Assembly: GCA_022605405.1 (NCBI GenBank)
Contig: JABYQQ010000016.1
Span: 1,240,001 to 1,304,000 of the forward strand
Source of the DNA: Earliella scabrosa
Lineage: Eukaryota; Basidiomycota; Agaricomycetes; Polyporales; Polyporaceae
Direction: 5' to 3'
Length of the DNA stretch: 64,000 nt
In this document: positions 1 through 11,540 of the stretch, in pieces
Position numbering within the stretch: the first letter of the stretch is position 1
Layout: every line of letters begins with the position of its first letter
Made by a program: the position numbers and the translations under genes
The notes under the pieces: model-generated
The model's database searches: none
The model's input: the letters and a program-made list of their open reading frames with translations, nothing else
Told to the model about the DNA's origin: nothing

Positions 1-412
1 TTTGGATGTCATTGCTCAGCCTCGCGCTTGACGAAGAGGATCCTGCACCTTCAGATGGACCAATTATTTGAACCGCACATGTATACGGTGACTCCTCCCG
101 ATTCAATATAGACCACGATTTGCATGTGGCCTCATATGATCGTACAGCGAGTCTGTCGAGTTAAGGAGGTCGTGTCACGCCTCGCGCCAGTCACAGGCAT
201 GTGGTACTGAGACGCGATCCGCGTCACGCAAGTGAATCGGGACAAGCTCCGCGCCAATAGCCGTCGAGCTCCAGACTTTGGCCCGCCCTTGCGGCATTTT
301 TGGCCGAACTACTTACATCTTGAAGCAATTCAGGTTCGCTTTTTTGCTCGCTATCGTCGATGGCGACGACGCATCCCCTCTATCACACTCTACACCGTGA
401 CAACATACTGCT
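1..412. other. Intergenic, upstream of first MYND gene
   Basis: No convincing coding exon is seen. The stretch presumably holds the 5' flank of the plus-strand MYND gene that begins just downstream. No clear TATA box or repeat was recognised. Confidence 0.4.
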
Positions 413-1970
413 ATGAACTCTCGCAGGAGCCGCTATCCACACGCGCCGCAGCCATCGAGCCCGATGGACATGTTCATGACCTCGGCTGAGGCTGGCATGG
501 CGAGCATGCGCTCCAAGCTCAATCGCACCAGCGAGGCGGAGAAGATGCTTCAAGGGACATGCTCTCATTGCGGGAAAAAGGGCGGAAGCACTCTCAAGAG
601 CTGCTCTCGATGCAAGTGCGTTTCGGTTGAGCAATATTTTCCATCGTTAGAGCACCTTCCAACCTGCCTCCTCGAAGGGCGGCGAGGTACTGCAATCAGA
701 CATGCCAGCTCGCAGACTTCAAGGCTCGTCACAAGCGCGAGTGCGCCAACTTCACCAATCCGCCCACGACGGGTGCTTTTCTCGTCAAGCCGATCGCAAA
801 CGAGCGTTTCCCGCAGCATCCGGTTTTTGCGCATGGGCACGAGGATAGCGTCGGATGCTGGGTCAGTACACAAGGCAGGATTGATTGCGAGTACGTCCGT
901 ACCCCCCTGCTGCCAGTTATGATGTCTTACACTGTCCCCAAAGCCTGCAGTCCTTTACCGACCCTATCAGCCCCGAGCACAGCTCATACAGCGACAGACA
1001 AGAACGCATCGCGAGCGGGCCCGACAACGGTCGCACCATCATTCGCACCCACAAGGCTGCAGCGAGGAGCCTGATTGGCCTCCGTGTGCTCGTGCAGAAC
1101 CGTCGCAAAGATAAAGAACCGATCCTCGTCTACGGCTCACGTGTACAAGTGGTGGGCTTCCCTTCTCTGACCTCTAACTTACTGGGAGGGACCTCCGAGG
1201 GCGACAACATAGCAGAGTTCACAAAGGATAGGTGCGACATTTCCCGACAAATTGTCCGCCAATTGCGGTATTGACAACCGCCCAAATAGAGTGTCGTATG
1301 CCGCTGCGGGCGTCGCCAACGATCCCTGGGACAAGGTTCCGCGACTCGAAGTGACTAACCTGAATGGCCAACCGGTACGTCAACACCATGATCGCCGTTT
1401 ATCATCCCACCATTCATGAAGTTCGCTATAAACGCCAAGGTTAAGGCCCCTCTTCCGCCAAACATTAAAGACGCAGCGGAGGGCATTGTCGCACTCAAGC
1501 AGGGTGAATTCGTCATTTTCCACCTCCAGTTTCGCGTCGGCGATGGCGACCGCATCGCCAAGGACTGGGAAGGCTTCCGACTCCTCAAGAGCATCCACAT
1601 TCCCTACGCCATCTGGGACGGCACCACCTCCCCCGCTTCTCTCGTCTCCTCGCTTCCTCTCGTACACCTGCCGCCATCCGAAGGCGAAGCTTCGAATGCG
1701 AAAGGTCGGTCGCTGCGCGTACCGTTCAACCAGCGCGCGGTCTCAGCGCACTACGCGGACTTCATCGAGCGCGGGGAAGAGGCATTTATGCGCTCGCACT
1801 ATGGCGACGAGCGCGCGGACATGGCGCGCAACGCGGACAACATGATGGCGATGATGGGCGAGATGCTGCTGGGGAGCGTCGCGCAGGCGGGAAACACGCA
1901 CATCTTGGTGCAGCGGCTCCGAGACATGGGGATGCAGGATCTTGCGGACAAGCTCGCTTCCCGGGACTAA
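413..1970 (+). CDS. MYND zinc-finger protein, array copy 1
   Basis: First of five related genes in this window. The start is the ATG at 413. A MYND finger begins near residue 50 (CSHCG, then CSRCK). It continues after an intron that starts at about 615, as ARYCNQTCQ...H...C, so all ligand pairs are present. Later exons carry blocks shared by all five copies: GCWVS, a block around LVQNRRKDK, a block around DPW..PRLEVTNLNG, and GIVALKQGEFVIF followed by QFRVGDGDRI. The gene ends with the TAA at 1970. MYND fingers usually bind proline-rich protein partners; the rest of the protein is a lineage-specific region I cannot name. This is the only plus-strand copy and it is convergent with copy 2. Exon joins are inferred, and the short second exon is the least certain. 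Confidence 0.75.
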
Positions 1971-2192
1971 CCGTGCAATGCTTGGAGGATAATATTGCGA
2001 TGTATGTTCGATGCTGTAGTTGATGATGTTCAGTTTGAGCAGTGTCTCCGAGCCGTGCCACAAGTATTCTGTTGTGGGACAAGATCGATAAGACTCGTGA
2101 GGCGATACACCGTATTATTGTACATGCAAGGCTGCTGCGAATGAGGACTCGCGAAGTGGGAACTAGATCTAGGACGACAACTCCGAGTTCAT

Positions 2193-3742
2193 TTAATTGT
2201 TCGTGCGCATCGTCTCCAAGACCTCCAAAAGCTCATTATTTCCCGTGGTCCTGCAGTGTTCAGAGAAGTCCCGTATGCCCTGGCCACCGGTCGCAATGCT
2301 GAAAATGTCAAGCAAGGCCTGCGTCACGTCATTCATCTCGAGATGAGCGTCGCGCCACTTGTCCGCTTGATCTTTGCCGTAATGGCTCTCAACGAACGCG
2401 TGTTCGCCCTTTACGACCGCATCGCTGTAAAACGCCACAATGGTTGCCATGTCCATGTGAGCGCATAGCCCCTGGGGGGTCCGCTCTTTGGTGAACACTT
2501 CGTCGTAGGCGTCGGGACTGTCTCCCTTCCAGGGTGCGATGAAGGGCATGCAGAGGGAGTCTAGGCGGCTGAGCGCATTCCAGTAGGTGCGGATGGTCTT
2601 GCCGTCGCCCACACGAAACTGCATCTGCATGATAGCATATTGTCCAGGCTTGAGTGCCACGATACCCCGCTCTGGATTGATCACGCCCTCGTGTAGATGG
2701 GCGTCACCAGGTGTGATCTGAAATGTTAGCAGTGGGTCGCAAATCGCCAAAGAAGGGTAACTACATAGACTCACGGCTTTCCCGTTGAAGTTCGTCACTT
2801 GTAGCCTTGGAAGCCGAGCGTCCCACAAGTCATTCGAGACGCCAACAGCGACACAAGTCCCACTGAGATACAGCGAGAGGGATGAGACAGTGAACTAGTA
2901 CAGCAGATGTGTAAACTCACCCCGTTGGGACTTCCAAGGTGAACGAGTTGTCTCCTTCAACCTGACCTTTGCGTAGGTCGTAGCCTTCTGGGCCGCGAGA
3001 AGCAAGGAGGTGAGTCTGTGCTCCGAAGAAGAGGGCAGGCGCTTTGTCCTTTCGCCTGTTTTGTACTAGGACCTCGAGGGTGAGCAGATTGTGAGCCGAG
3101 GCTTTGTACCTGCCCACAGTGACTGGGTCCCTGTTCGCCCTGATGTAACGATAGTCTCCATCGGACGGCCCAGACATACGTAACGGAGTAACAAGGGTCT
3201 GAAGTCTTCGGCCGCGATGCACATGAGCTTCGAGGCAGGAGCAGGAAAGTGGACAAGCACGCACTCTGTCTCAACCTGTTCGCGGATCGACACCCAGCAC
3301 CCAACTCCTTCGGGCTCGTAGCCGTGGCCGAAGACAGGATGAGGCGGATACGTCTTGCCGGAGTAGGGCACAGTGACGAACGCCTTCGTGAATGGCGGAT
3401 GCACGAACTGTTTGCATTCGCGCTTGTGCTGACCCCTATAGTCCGCGTTCTGGCACTCCGTGTTGCAGTACCGTACCGACCTAAATATTGTCAGGGTTCA
3501 CCAGAGATCAGTATGTATCTCTGTGAGATGCTGGCAAAATCGCATGACGAAGCGTACCGGCATAACGTGCATGCTTTCAGGACCTCGTCTCCTGTCTTAC
3601 CGGAGGAACTGCACTGGTGGTAGACCGCGCGTTTGAGTCGTCTCTGTTCGTGAGGAGCATTCTGTTGTATGCGACTGGACCAGGCATTATCTGCAGCGAG
3701 ATGAGTATCGACAAGAGCATGGGCGAGGCTGAGGTCCGACAT
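2193..3742 (-). CDS. MYND-like protein, array copy 2, degenerate finger
   Basis: Minus-strand paralogue. It starts at 3742 (MSDLSLAHALVDTH) and ends at 2193 (MRTNN then stop). Exons carry the family blocks: RYCNTECQNADYRGQHKREC, the HPPFTKAF/GVGCWVS block, LVQNRRKDKAPALFFGAQ, PRLQVTNFNGK, and GIVALKPGQYAIM with QFRVGDGKTI. The first zinc pair reads C-S-S-S-G at residues 44-48, where copies 1, 3 and 4 have Cys-X2-Cys followed by Gly (copy 5 has the same pair followed by Ser). One expected zinc ligand is therefore missing, while the others remain. The reading frames stay open, so the protein may still be made with an altered finger. It is closest to copy 3 by sequence. Function is unknown; the exon joins are inferred. 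Confidence 0.7.
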
Positions 3743-3977
3743 CGATGCACAAATGAAAGCGGATGCGAGTCAGGAGGTGGGCCACTGCTTGAATGAGACT
3801 ATGTACCGGGCCGGAGTCCCGATGTTGATAGTGAAGAAAAAGAAACAGGTCGTATTGCTGCTTATTCCCTGGTATGATAGAAAGACAAGAAAAACAACAA
3901 ATGTGACACGTCTGACATAAGTACACGGATGAGACTGACTTACAATGTAACACCCACTGCTGCGAGCACCCAGCCAC

Positions 3978-5519
3978 TCACAACACAGCTGCCTCGCGCA
4001 TCTCTTCGAGCAGCTCCAAAGAAGAAACATGTCCCGCTCTTCGACAGTGCTCCGCGAAATCTTCGATACCTCGACCCCCAGTGATGTCGCTGAAATGCTT
4101 CAGCAATTCCTTCTCGTTGTCATGAGCCTGTCGGCGATCCTGACACCACCTATCGGCCTTGTCCTTCCCAAAATGGCTCTCCATGAATGCCTGAACTCCC
4201 CCCTCTGACGCTAAGTCACCGTAGTACTCGCCAATAGCGTCGGTGTCCATAGAAGCTTGGACGCCGGTGGGGTATGGGTCCGTGCTCCGGTAGTGAGCTG
4301 AGAACGCTCGGTCGTACGCGTCAGGGCTGCTCCCGTTCCAAGGAGCAACGTAGGGTAGCGCAAACGATTCGAGGTGGCAGAGAGCCTGCCAGTATGTGGA
4401 GATCGTTTCCCCGTCGCCTACGCGGAACTGCAGCTGCATGATGGCAAATTGACCTGCTTCGAGTGTGACAATGCCACGCTCAGGGCTCACAACCGAAGGA
4501 CATGAAGCAGGATCGTCCGCGATCTATACGGAAAGGTTACTACTTGTACCATCTCAGCGACAGACACCTACGTCTTTCCCGTTGAAGTTGACCACGCGTA
4601 GACGAGGCTGATGATCCCACATATCGTTCGCAACGCCGACGGAGACACATTGAGTACTACAGTCGTCTTGAGCGCTGCAGCCAGGAGCGTCTTATGAATA
4701 AGGATGGGACACTCACCCATAAGAATCGAAGAGGAAGTAGTTATCTACTTCAGCTTTACCCCTAAGGAGAACGTCGCCCGTGTTGCGATATCCAACGACT
4801 TGGCTCTGCGCTCCGAACACAAGCACAGGCAGCTTGTCCTTGCGCCTGTTCTGCACCAGGACCTCCAGCGTAAGCAGGTTATGGGTATGGGCCTTATGTT
4901 TAGCAGCAGTCTCGGGGTCTCTGGTGACTCTTTGCCAACGCTGTCCTCTGTCCGATGAACCTTTCACATGTAGAGAGGTTACAAGTGTCTGAAGCCTTGC
5001 AGAACCAACGACAACGACACATCAGTCCGAGAGTCATAAACAGTAGAGACGGCAGCGCACTCAGTCTCAATCCTGTCACGGATTGACACCCAGCATCCAA
5101 CACCTTCCGGTTCGTGACCGGATCCAAATATGGGATGTGGCGCATATGCGTTGCCTCCATACGGTTGTGTGATGAAAGCCGTTGTGAATGGAGGGTGGAC
5201 GAATCCCTGGCACTCGCCCTTGTGCGTAGCTTTATAGTCCGCAACCTGGCATTCCTTGCTGCAATACCGCACCGACCTACTCACCGGATATGAGCCCATA
5301 ACGCGCTAGATGCGACAGGACTAACCTGCACACAGCGCATGCCTTCAGATTCTCGTCGCCAGACCTGCCACAGTGACTGCACTGGTGATACACGGCGCGT
5401 CTCAAACGCCTCTGCTCCCCGCGCGAGCGTTGCTGAAGTTGACTGTACCACGCATTGTTAGAGGCCTGGTATGTGCTGACGAGAGCGCGAAGAAAGTCTA
5501 GTTCTGCGGACGACGACAT
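3978..5519 (-). CDS. MYND zinc-finger protein, array copy 3
   Basis: Minus-strand paralogue starting at 5519 (MSSSAELDFLRALVSTYQ). The MYND finger has intact CSHCG and CAVC pairs (first Cys at residue 47), then RYCSKECQVADYKATHKGEC in the next exon. The HPPFTTAF/GVGCWVS block, LVQNRRKDKLPVLVFGAQ and GIVTLEAGQFAIM with QFRVGDGETI follow, and the protein ends near EMREAAVL at 3978. Introns fall at places equivalent to those of copy 2, which supports a recent tandem duplication of that pair. An upstream ATG in the same frame exists, but the 5519 start aligns best with copy 2. No enzymatic domain is recognised. Its role is unknown; protein-protein contact through the finger is what the family would suggest. 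Confidence 0.75.
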
Positions 5520-5650
5520 ATGTAGAGGATATCGATGAAGGTGTAGCCTGGACCCTGGTGTAGCGCGGGCGTTGAGACGGTATGATATATTACGTAATTG
5601 TGGAGACTTATTTCCTGATATAGTACTACTGATGGTAGACTGTATGACAT

Positions 5651-6427
5651 TCACAACCAGCACAGTAGGAAGTAAAGTGCGGCTAGACACAGCGTCGCAA
5701 TTGCCGCAAACAGACCCACCGCCAGAATACGGAACGGCGCCAACGAAGTGGGCAAGACGTGCTCAGGAAGTATGGTGACAGCGACAGCCAACACCAACGC
5801 GCCCGCCACGACCATGAAGCCCACGATGCTCATGCCCGTGCAAATCACCGTGCAAAAGGCTGTCTCCGGGGACACCTGTGCTTCCTCTCCACCGGAGGTG
5901 CCGCTCGAGTTTGCGGCCTGCACGCGTCCCTTCATGTCTTCGCTCGTCACCGTACTGTCCCCGTGCTCCGCATCCACTGTCTTCGTCTTCTTGAACGGGG
6001 CAGCGAGGATCCACAACACCAGCCACAACAGGGCGATTACACATAGCGCGCCTAGGACACCGGCGAGGATCTGGCCCGCGATGAGCGCGAACAGCACCGT
6101 GGTCTCGAGGGGGACCATTGCGCACCAGAACACGACCCCGATGACAATCCGAACGCATGCGAACATGGCACGGGAAGAGTCGTTAACGGGCGCATGATTC
6201 TGGGGCTGGATATGCGGCTGAGGGCCCTGCTCGAGGTCGATCAGGAGAGGGTCGGTGACGCTTAGGCCGCCGCCCATGTGGTCTTGCTCAGAGATGCGTG
6301 CTCGCTGGCATGTGTGAGCGCAGCACGCCGGAGGACCGGAGTGAGGTTCATGGTTGTTGTCGTTGTGAACCTCCGTTGGCGACCGGGAGCCCATGAGTGG
6401 AGCGGTGTGACCGACTAGCGATGTCAT
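5651..6427 (-). CDS. Four-helix integral membrane protein, unknown
   Basis: An intronless reading frame of 258 codons. The N-terminal 85 or so residues are polar, with Asn, His, Pro and several Cys (PPACCAHTC). Two hydrophobic segments follow (around IVIGVVFWCAMV and LFALIAGQILAGVLGALCVI through LVLWILAA). A polar loop of about 40 residues comes next (KKTKTVDAEHGD). Two more helices (TGMSIVGFMVVAGALVLAV and FRILAVGLFAAIATLCLAAL) lead to a short C-terminus. I recognise no family. The gene sits between MYND copies 3 and 4, about 130 bases upstream of copy 3 on the same strand. Its placement inside the array may be chance. The hydrophobic pattern makes it likely to be real. Confidence 0.6.
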   Translation of the reverse strand: MTSLVGHTAPLMGSRSPTEVHNDNNHEPHSGPPACCAHTCQRARISEQDHMGGGLSVTDPLLIDLEQGPQPHIQPQNHAPVNDSSRAMFACVRIVIGVVFWCAMVPLETTVLFALIAGQILAGVLGALCVIALLWLVLWILAAPFKKTKTVDAEHGDSTVTSEDMKGRVQAANSSGTSGGEEAQVSPETAFCTVICTGMSIVGFMVVAGALVLAVAVTILPEHVLPTSLAPFRILAVGLFAAIATLCLAALYFLLCWL

Positions 6428-7090
6428 TGGATATCAAGCTGTAAGGAATGTGAATGGACGACACGGAAGATAGAGCAATAGCTACTTACATGTGAGGGCG
6501 CCGGGATGTGTATGTTTGGAGGCTCGCGCTGAGCAGAGACCAGCCCAGCTTATAAGCACAAAGGATTTGTGGGTCCACTTGCATCACCTGTGAACGAAGA
6601 AGCGTCCCTCATATCGATTGCGCCTGCAACACTGCCAACAAGTACAAAAGACATGCGCCCGAGAAGTGCATATGCGGATAGCGGCCTTCGACCGTACATT
6701 CTCGTACCTTGGGACCACATAGACTGGGCAAGTAGCAGCGTGGCGGTGTTCCCGCCTCGTAGCTTCTGCACAGCGAGGAAGCTGGCTCACAATCGGGGTG
6801 GGAAAGAGAAGCGCGGGGGCAGGGTGGGCGCGCTCCCGACATGTAAGTAAGTGGTCGTAAGCGATGCACGCCTTGAGGATGACATCGCCTCCGATAGCGC
6901 GGGGATGACCTGAATACTCAGCGTGACGCACATGTGGCGGGGGCTGTTGCCCGGGACTCATGCAACGCAACCGAGTGCAAGGACACAAAAGTGCATCGCG
7001 GTTCCATTGGCGCTCAGGCTGTTATACATGGAGCAGAGTGATCGATCTCAAGAGCAGCAAGCCGGACAAGGACTCACTCCGCATCAGGCC
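6428..7090. other. Intergenic within the MYND array
   Basis: No coding exon resembling the neighbouring families was found. The short open frames here look like chance. The stretch holds the 5' flank of the membrane protein gene and the 3' flank of MYND copy 4. Confidence 0.4.
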
Positions 7091-8638
7091 TCAGCCACCC
7101 CTGGTCCTCCTCCGGCACTCCTCGAGTCCGTTTGCCATGTCATGCATCCCGTCCGCCCTCAGCTTGGCCAGGATCGCGTCCATCGCCCCGCTCTCCTCCA
7201 TCTTCCTCGTCATCTCCTTGCCCATGACCTCCATCATCTTTCCGGTATTCTCCAGCACGCCCACGCGCTCCGCACCATAGTGACTCTTGATGAAGGTTCT
7301 CTCCCCGTGAACAATGAGGTCGTCATACCACTCGCGCATCGCCCGATGGTTGAAGACGGCACGCAAGCCTTCGGGCGCGCGACCGTCTCGGCCGAGGCGC
7401 TGGGCGAGGGCGCCGTCAAGGAGCAGAGGGTCGGTTCCCTGCTCCCAGAGCTTGAATTCTAGGGTGAGCGTCGAGAGACACGCCAACGCGTGCCAGTCTT
7501 CGGTGATCCTGTCCCCGTCGCCCACCCGAAACTGGACGTTGAAGATCACGAATTCACCGGGTTGTAGCGAGACGATTCCATTGTCGGCGGAATGTACGGC
7601 AGACAGCGGAGAGCTTGCGGTAACCTACATGACGGCATGCAGTAGACGCCATTAGACAACATGGGATACTGGCTACTGAGTTGGACGCGTACATTAGTGC
7701 CGGTGAGGTTCTTGATCGAAACACGTCGTTGCTTTGTCCACGGATCCTCCGCGACCCCCACAACGGCCAAGGTGCGACTAGACGGGGCGTGAGCGACATC
7801 AGAGATGACTTCCATCCAAGCATGCGTACCCCCGGTACTCAAAGGTCGAGAGCTTGTCAACCTCTGCCCGGCCTCTGATGATGTCGTCGCTCATGTGCCC
7901 AAACGTTACGAGTTGTGTGCGCGCCCCAAACACCAGAACCTTCGTCTTGTCCTTCCGTCTGTTCTGCACCAGTACAGAGAGCGTGATGAGATTGCGGGTA
8001 AAGGCTTTGTACCTCGATCCCGCCCGCATTCTCTCGATTCCTGCGGCTTCAGAGGTGTCGTGGTGCGGTCCGTTCATGATATCATCGGGGAGTGGAAGTG
8101 ACGCTGCTAGCGCCTGGAGGCTGTTGCCACGACTAGATGAACGAGAGAAACGACGACCGGTAGCCCGGAACAGACTGACTTGCCATCCACCTGTCCATCA
8201 CATGAGACCCAGCATCCTACGCCTTCCTTGTGGCCTTGAGCAAAGATTGGCTTTTCCGCATACTTCGCACCGTCGACCGGCTCCGTCAGAAACTCTCGGG
8301 TAAGCGGAGGATAGGCGAAGTTGGCGCATTCAGCCCTGTGGCGGGCCTTGTAGTCGGCCTGCTGGCATCTCTCATTGCAGTACCGAGCAGATCTAGACAA
8401 CGATGAATGCGGGACATATGTATCTGCTGTGGAAAGCGGCATACTTGCATAGCGAGCATGCTCGCAGATTCGCGGTGTCTTTCTTGCCACAATAGGTGCA
8501 CTCATGTGCGACTCGCCTCTTGTATTTCTTTGCTTGAGCGTGCTTGTCCTTTTCTTTCGCGGCCCAGTCGTCCATGAGTCCGTTTCGTAAGGCCCGAGAC
8601 GCCAGCAGTCCTTGATCCCATTCCTCATCAGTGGCCAT
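7091..8638 (-). CDS. MYND zinc-finger protein, array copy 4
   Basis: Minus-strand paralogue starting at 8638 (MATDEEWDQGLLASRAL). The finger is complete: CTYCGKK, CSLCK, then RYCNERCQQADYKARHRAEC in the next exon. The shared blocks follow: PPLTREFLTEPVDGAKY with GVGCWVS, LVQNRRKDKTKVLVFGARTQ, a VGVAEDPWTKQ block, and FNVQFRVGDGDRI. The end at 7091 differs from copies 2 and 3: the last third carries an EESGAMDAILAKLRADGM helix, also found in copies 1 and 5. By N-terminus and linker it pairs with copy 5. Exon limits are inferred from family blocks and GT/AG sites. Function is unknown. Confidence 0.75.
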
Positions 8639-9165
8639 GTCGGGGAGTAGGTGTGGGCTGTGGACGGAGTACTAGTAGGCTTGCTACTAGCAGGAGCTAG
8701 GGGTGACACCGAGTGCAGTGCCTCACGATGGATGGTGGTAGCTGTGATGGAGAGGATGATAAGATTTGAGGATGGGGTGCATCTTATAGCGATGCTATAA
8801 GCTTCAAGCTCAGCGCTCAGCAATCCGAGAACCTCAGAAATACTTTGACTCTGACGCGAATAGTCACGCACACGTGATAGTGTCACGTCCGCAGCACACC
8901 TTCGTGGTGATGATGCCCGAGGAACGGTTTGTCAACTGCACGATCTGTAGCAGTGGACACCATGTCTGTCAATCATCACGTCAGTAGGCCCGCCCAACCA
9001 TCTGTGGAGACTGAACCTAGCAGAGATTCTAGGCATCGTTCACTAGTACTCCTCCATAGCTCGCAAGTGAGCTGCCCAGATACAGCGGTCGCAAGTACTA
9101 GTGTCATCGACATCCGAGTCGTGTATGAAACAACCTTGAACGAATCTGCATGTACTTCCTCCGAG

Positions 9166-10745
9166 TCATTGCCTGTCGCGAGTCATCCGCCTACACTCCT
9201 GAAGCCTCTCTGCCAGTTCACGCAGCTCCTCCGCCCGGGACTGTGTCAGCTCCTCATTCATCATCGGCCCACTCGCCTCCAGACCTCTCTTCATCTCCTT
9301 CCCGATCACCTCTTGCAACTGGTACTCGTTCTGCAGCATGCCCGCCCGCAGCGAGCCCCAATGACTCCGGACGAAGGCGTCTTCACCGAACTTGAACGCG
9401 TCGTCGTAATAAGCTTGTATGGCATCGTGGTCGAACTCCGCGCGCATTCCCACAGGCTCGCGGTCGTTCTTGACTATGCATTGCGAGATGATGCTATCGA
9501 GATGCACCGGATCGGAGTCTGAATCATAGGGGGAGAGTGTCGGTATGCAGCACATTGAGAGACAGGCAAGGGCATGCCAATCTTCCGTAATCCGGTCTCC
9601 GTCGCCTACGCGGAACTGAGCTGTGAAGACGATGTATTCGCCAGGCTGAAGGGAGACGATGCCCCTCTCAGCGGAGTGTATGGAGGGAGGAAGCGGCGAG
9701 TCAGCGTCGATCTGCGTAATGTTTGGCAGACAGCGAGGAAAATGTCAGAGACGAAAGCGAGATAGACCGCCATTGTATAGTATAACGTACCCTCGTGCCA
9801 TTAAAGTTGTTGATTGTTAGCCGTGGTTGCTCCGTCCAAGGATCGTCGGCGACACCAATCACAGCGAGAGTAAAGCTATTTGAAGACACCCGTGAGTTTG
9901 ACCGTGTACCGTTGAAACATAACATTGAAGTCCTGACCCCTCGTGCGTGAACGTCGACAAGTTATCAACCTCCGTCCTTCCTTTCAAGAAGGCGTCACTT
10001 GTATCGCCATAACTCACTAACTGTGCCCTAGATGCGAACATCAGGACTTTCTTCTTATCCGTCCGCCTATTCTGGACCAGCACGGACAGAGTCAGGACGT
10101 TGCGAGTGAAGGCCTCGCGCGTCTCCTCGATCCGCCTCCTCTGGTTTGCACTCTTTGAGAGGCTCTCCGGATGACATTGGTCGTCGATGAACAGCGAAGT
10201 TGGATCCACCAATGCCTGCAGGCTAACATGACAGTACGTCAGGTTGCGTCGGAGTCGAGGAGAAACTCCGCAGTGATAGCATCTTACCGGCAGCCTGCTT
10301 GTCCACAAGAGACCCAGAACCCGACGCCATTTGAGTGGCCTTGACCAAATATCGGCCGCTCGGGGTAGTTCGCGCCATCGGTCGGCTCCGTCAGGAACGC
10401 GCGAGTAAGAGGTGGGTCGACGAAGTCGGCGCATTCGGTCTTATGACGCGCGCGATAGTCCGCAACTTGGCATTCCCTGTTGCAGTAGTGGACCGACCTC
10501 GACAAGCCTAGTAGGTGTCGTTTCGAATCGGCGTTGATTGACTACGACACTCACTTGCACCGCATGCATGACCCAAGGTTCACAGGACTGATTTTGCTGC
10601 AGTAAGTGCACTGGTGGGTGAGTCGCCGCTTGTGCCTCTTGGATTGAGAGCGCTTTTGCGTTTGTTGGCCTGAGTATATGTGGGCTGCATCATGCAATGC
10701 CATAGAAGCTAAAAGGGCTCGATCCCATTCGCGATCGAAAGCCAT
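9166..10745 (-). CDS. MYND zinc-finger protein, array copy 5
   Basis: Minus-strand paralogue starting at 10745 (MAFDREWDRALLASMAL). The finger is CTYCSKI, CMRCK, then HYCNRECQVADYRARHKTEC. Downstream exons hold PPLTRAFLTEPTDGANY with GVGFWVSC, then LVQNRRTDKKKVLMFASRAQ, then IGVADDPWTEQPRLTINNFNG. The last exon ends at 9166 with a helical region like that of copy 4. In the GCWVS block the first Cys has become Phe. This copy closes the array: the next gene on the right, a small heat-shock protein, is unrelated. Exon joins are inferred; function is unknown. Confidence 0.75.
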
Positions 10746-11540
10746 GTTGCATGGTCTGCCGTTGCGAGTCCGGCGGGGGGACTGAGGATAGCGCGAGCAG
10801 GAGGCTTTTGGAAGAAGACGGTTGTGTAAGGCTGGGTGGTGGTAGAATTGAAACGATGTCCTCATGCCGGACGCGTCATTCAACAGAGATTTAAGCTCTA
10901 AGTTCATGTCAGACGGGAACAGCCGGGGAGTGCGACTCGAAATGGCGATGGTCGGCGGTCGCAGACTCCCAGAGCCTGCAGACAGTTATTGGGCGGACCT
11001 ACTGAGGGAAGGATAGACGGTCGGTCAGCAGACACATGGCGGTAGTTGCGAGTGCTCCATTTCGTGGACTCCTTGAACACGTCTCGCATACTGAGTAGGC
11101 GGCCTACAGCGACGGGATAAGTTTCAAGTGTAGCTAAGTAGTGTTGACGTTGAGGATTCATACAATATATGAATACCGTGCACTCACCTCAAAACATATC
11201 ATTCGGCTTGTACTCCTCGACTTGCACCCGCCAGACAACTTACCTGTGCGGACAAGGGTCGTTAGTCCGACTTACTCTTGCACTCGGGGAAGGTCTCAAC
11301 CGGGCCAGGAGAGTGAATGCGTAACACCGCCTGGCAAAGGATCTCTTGGAACTGTGGGCCGTGGCCTGCAGGTAAGATCATGCAAGTCGCGATCGCTAGG
11401 TGTGTAAAGTGCTCACGCCAGTTGCTCAAGCGCTTCTGCAGATTATCCAGGAAACCCGATCCCATTTACGCTTGACACTACAATACAAAACAACACACCA
11501 CATCCGTACGCATCAGCAGCACAACCCCGGTGGAAGTCGC
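10746..11540. other. Intergenic between MYND array and heat-shock gene
   Basis: About 0.8 kb in which I see no supported gene, RNA or repeat. It contains the promoter side of MYND copy 5 and the 3' flank of the small heat-shock gene. Confidence 0.4.
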
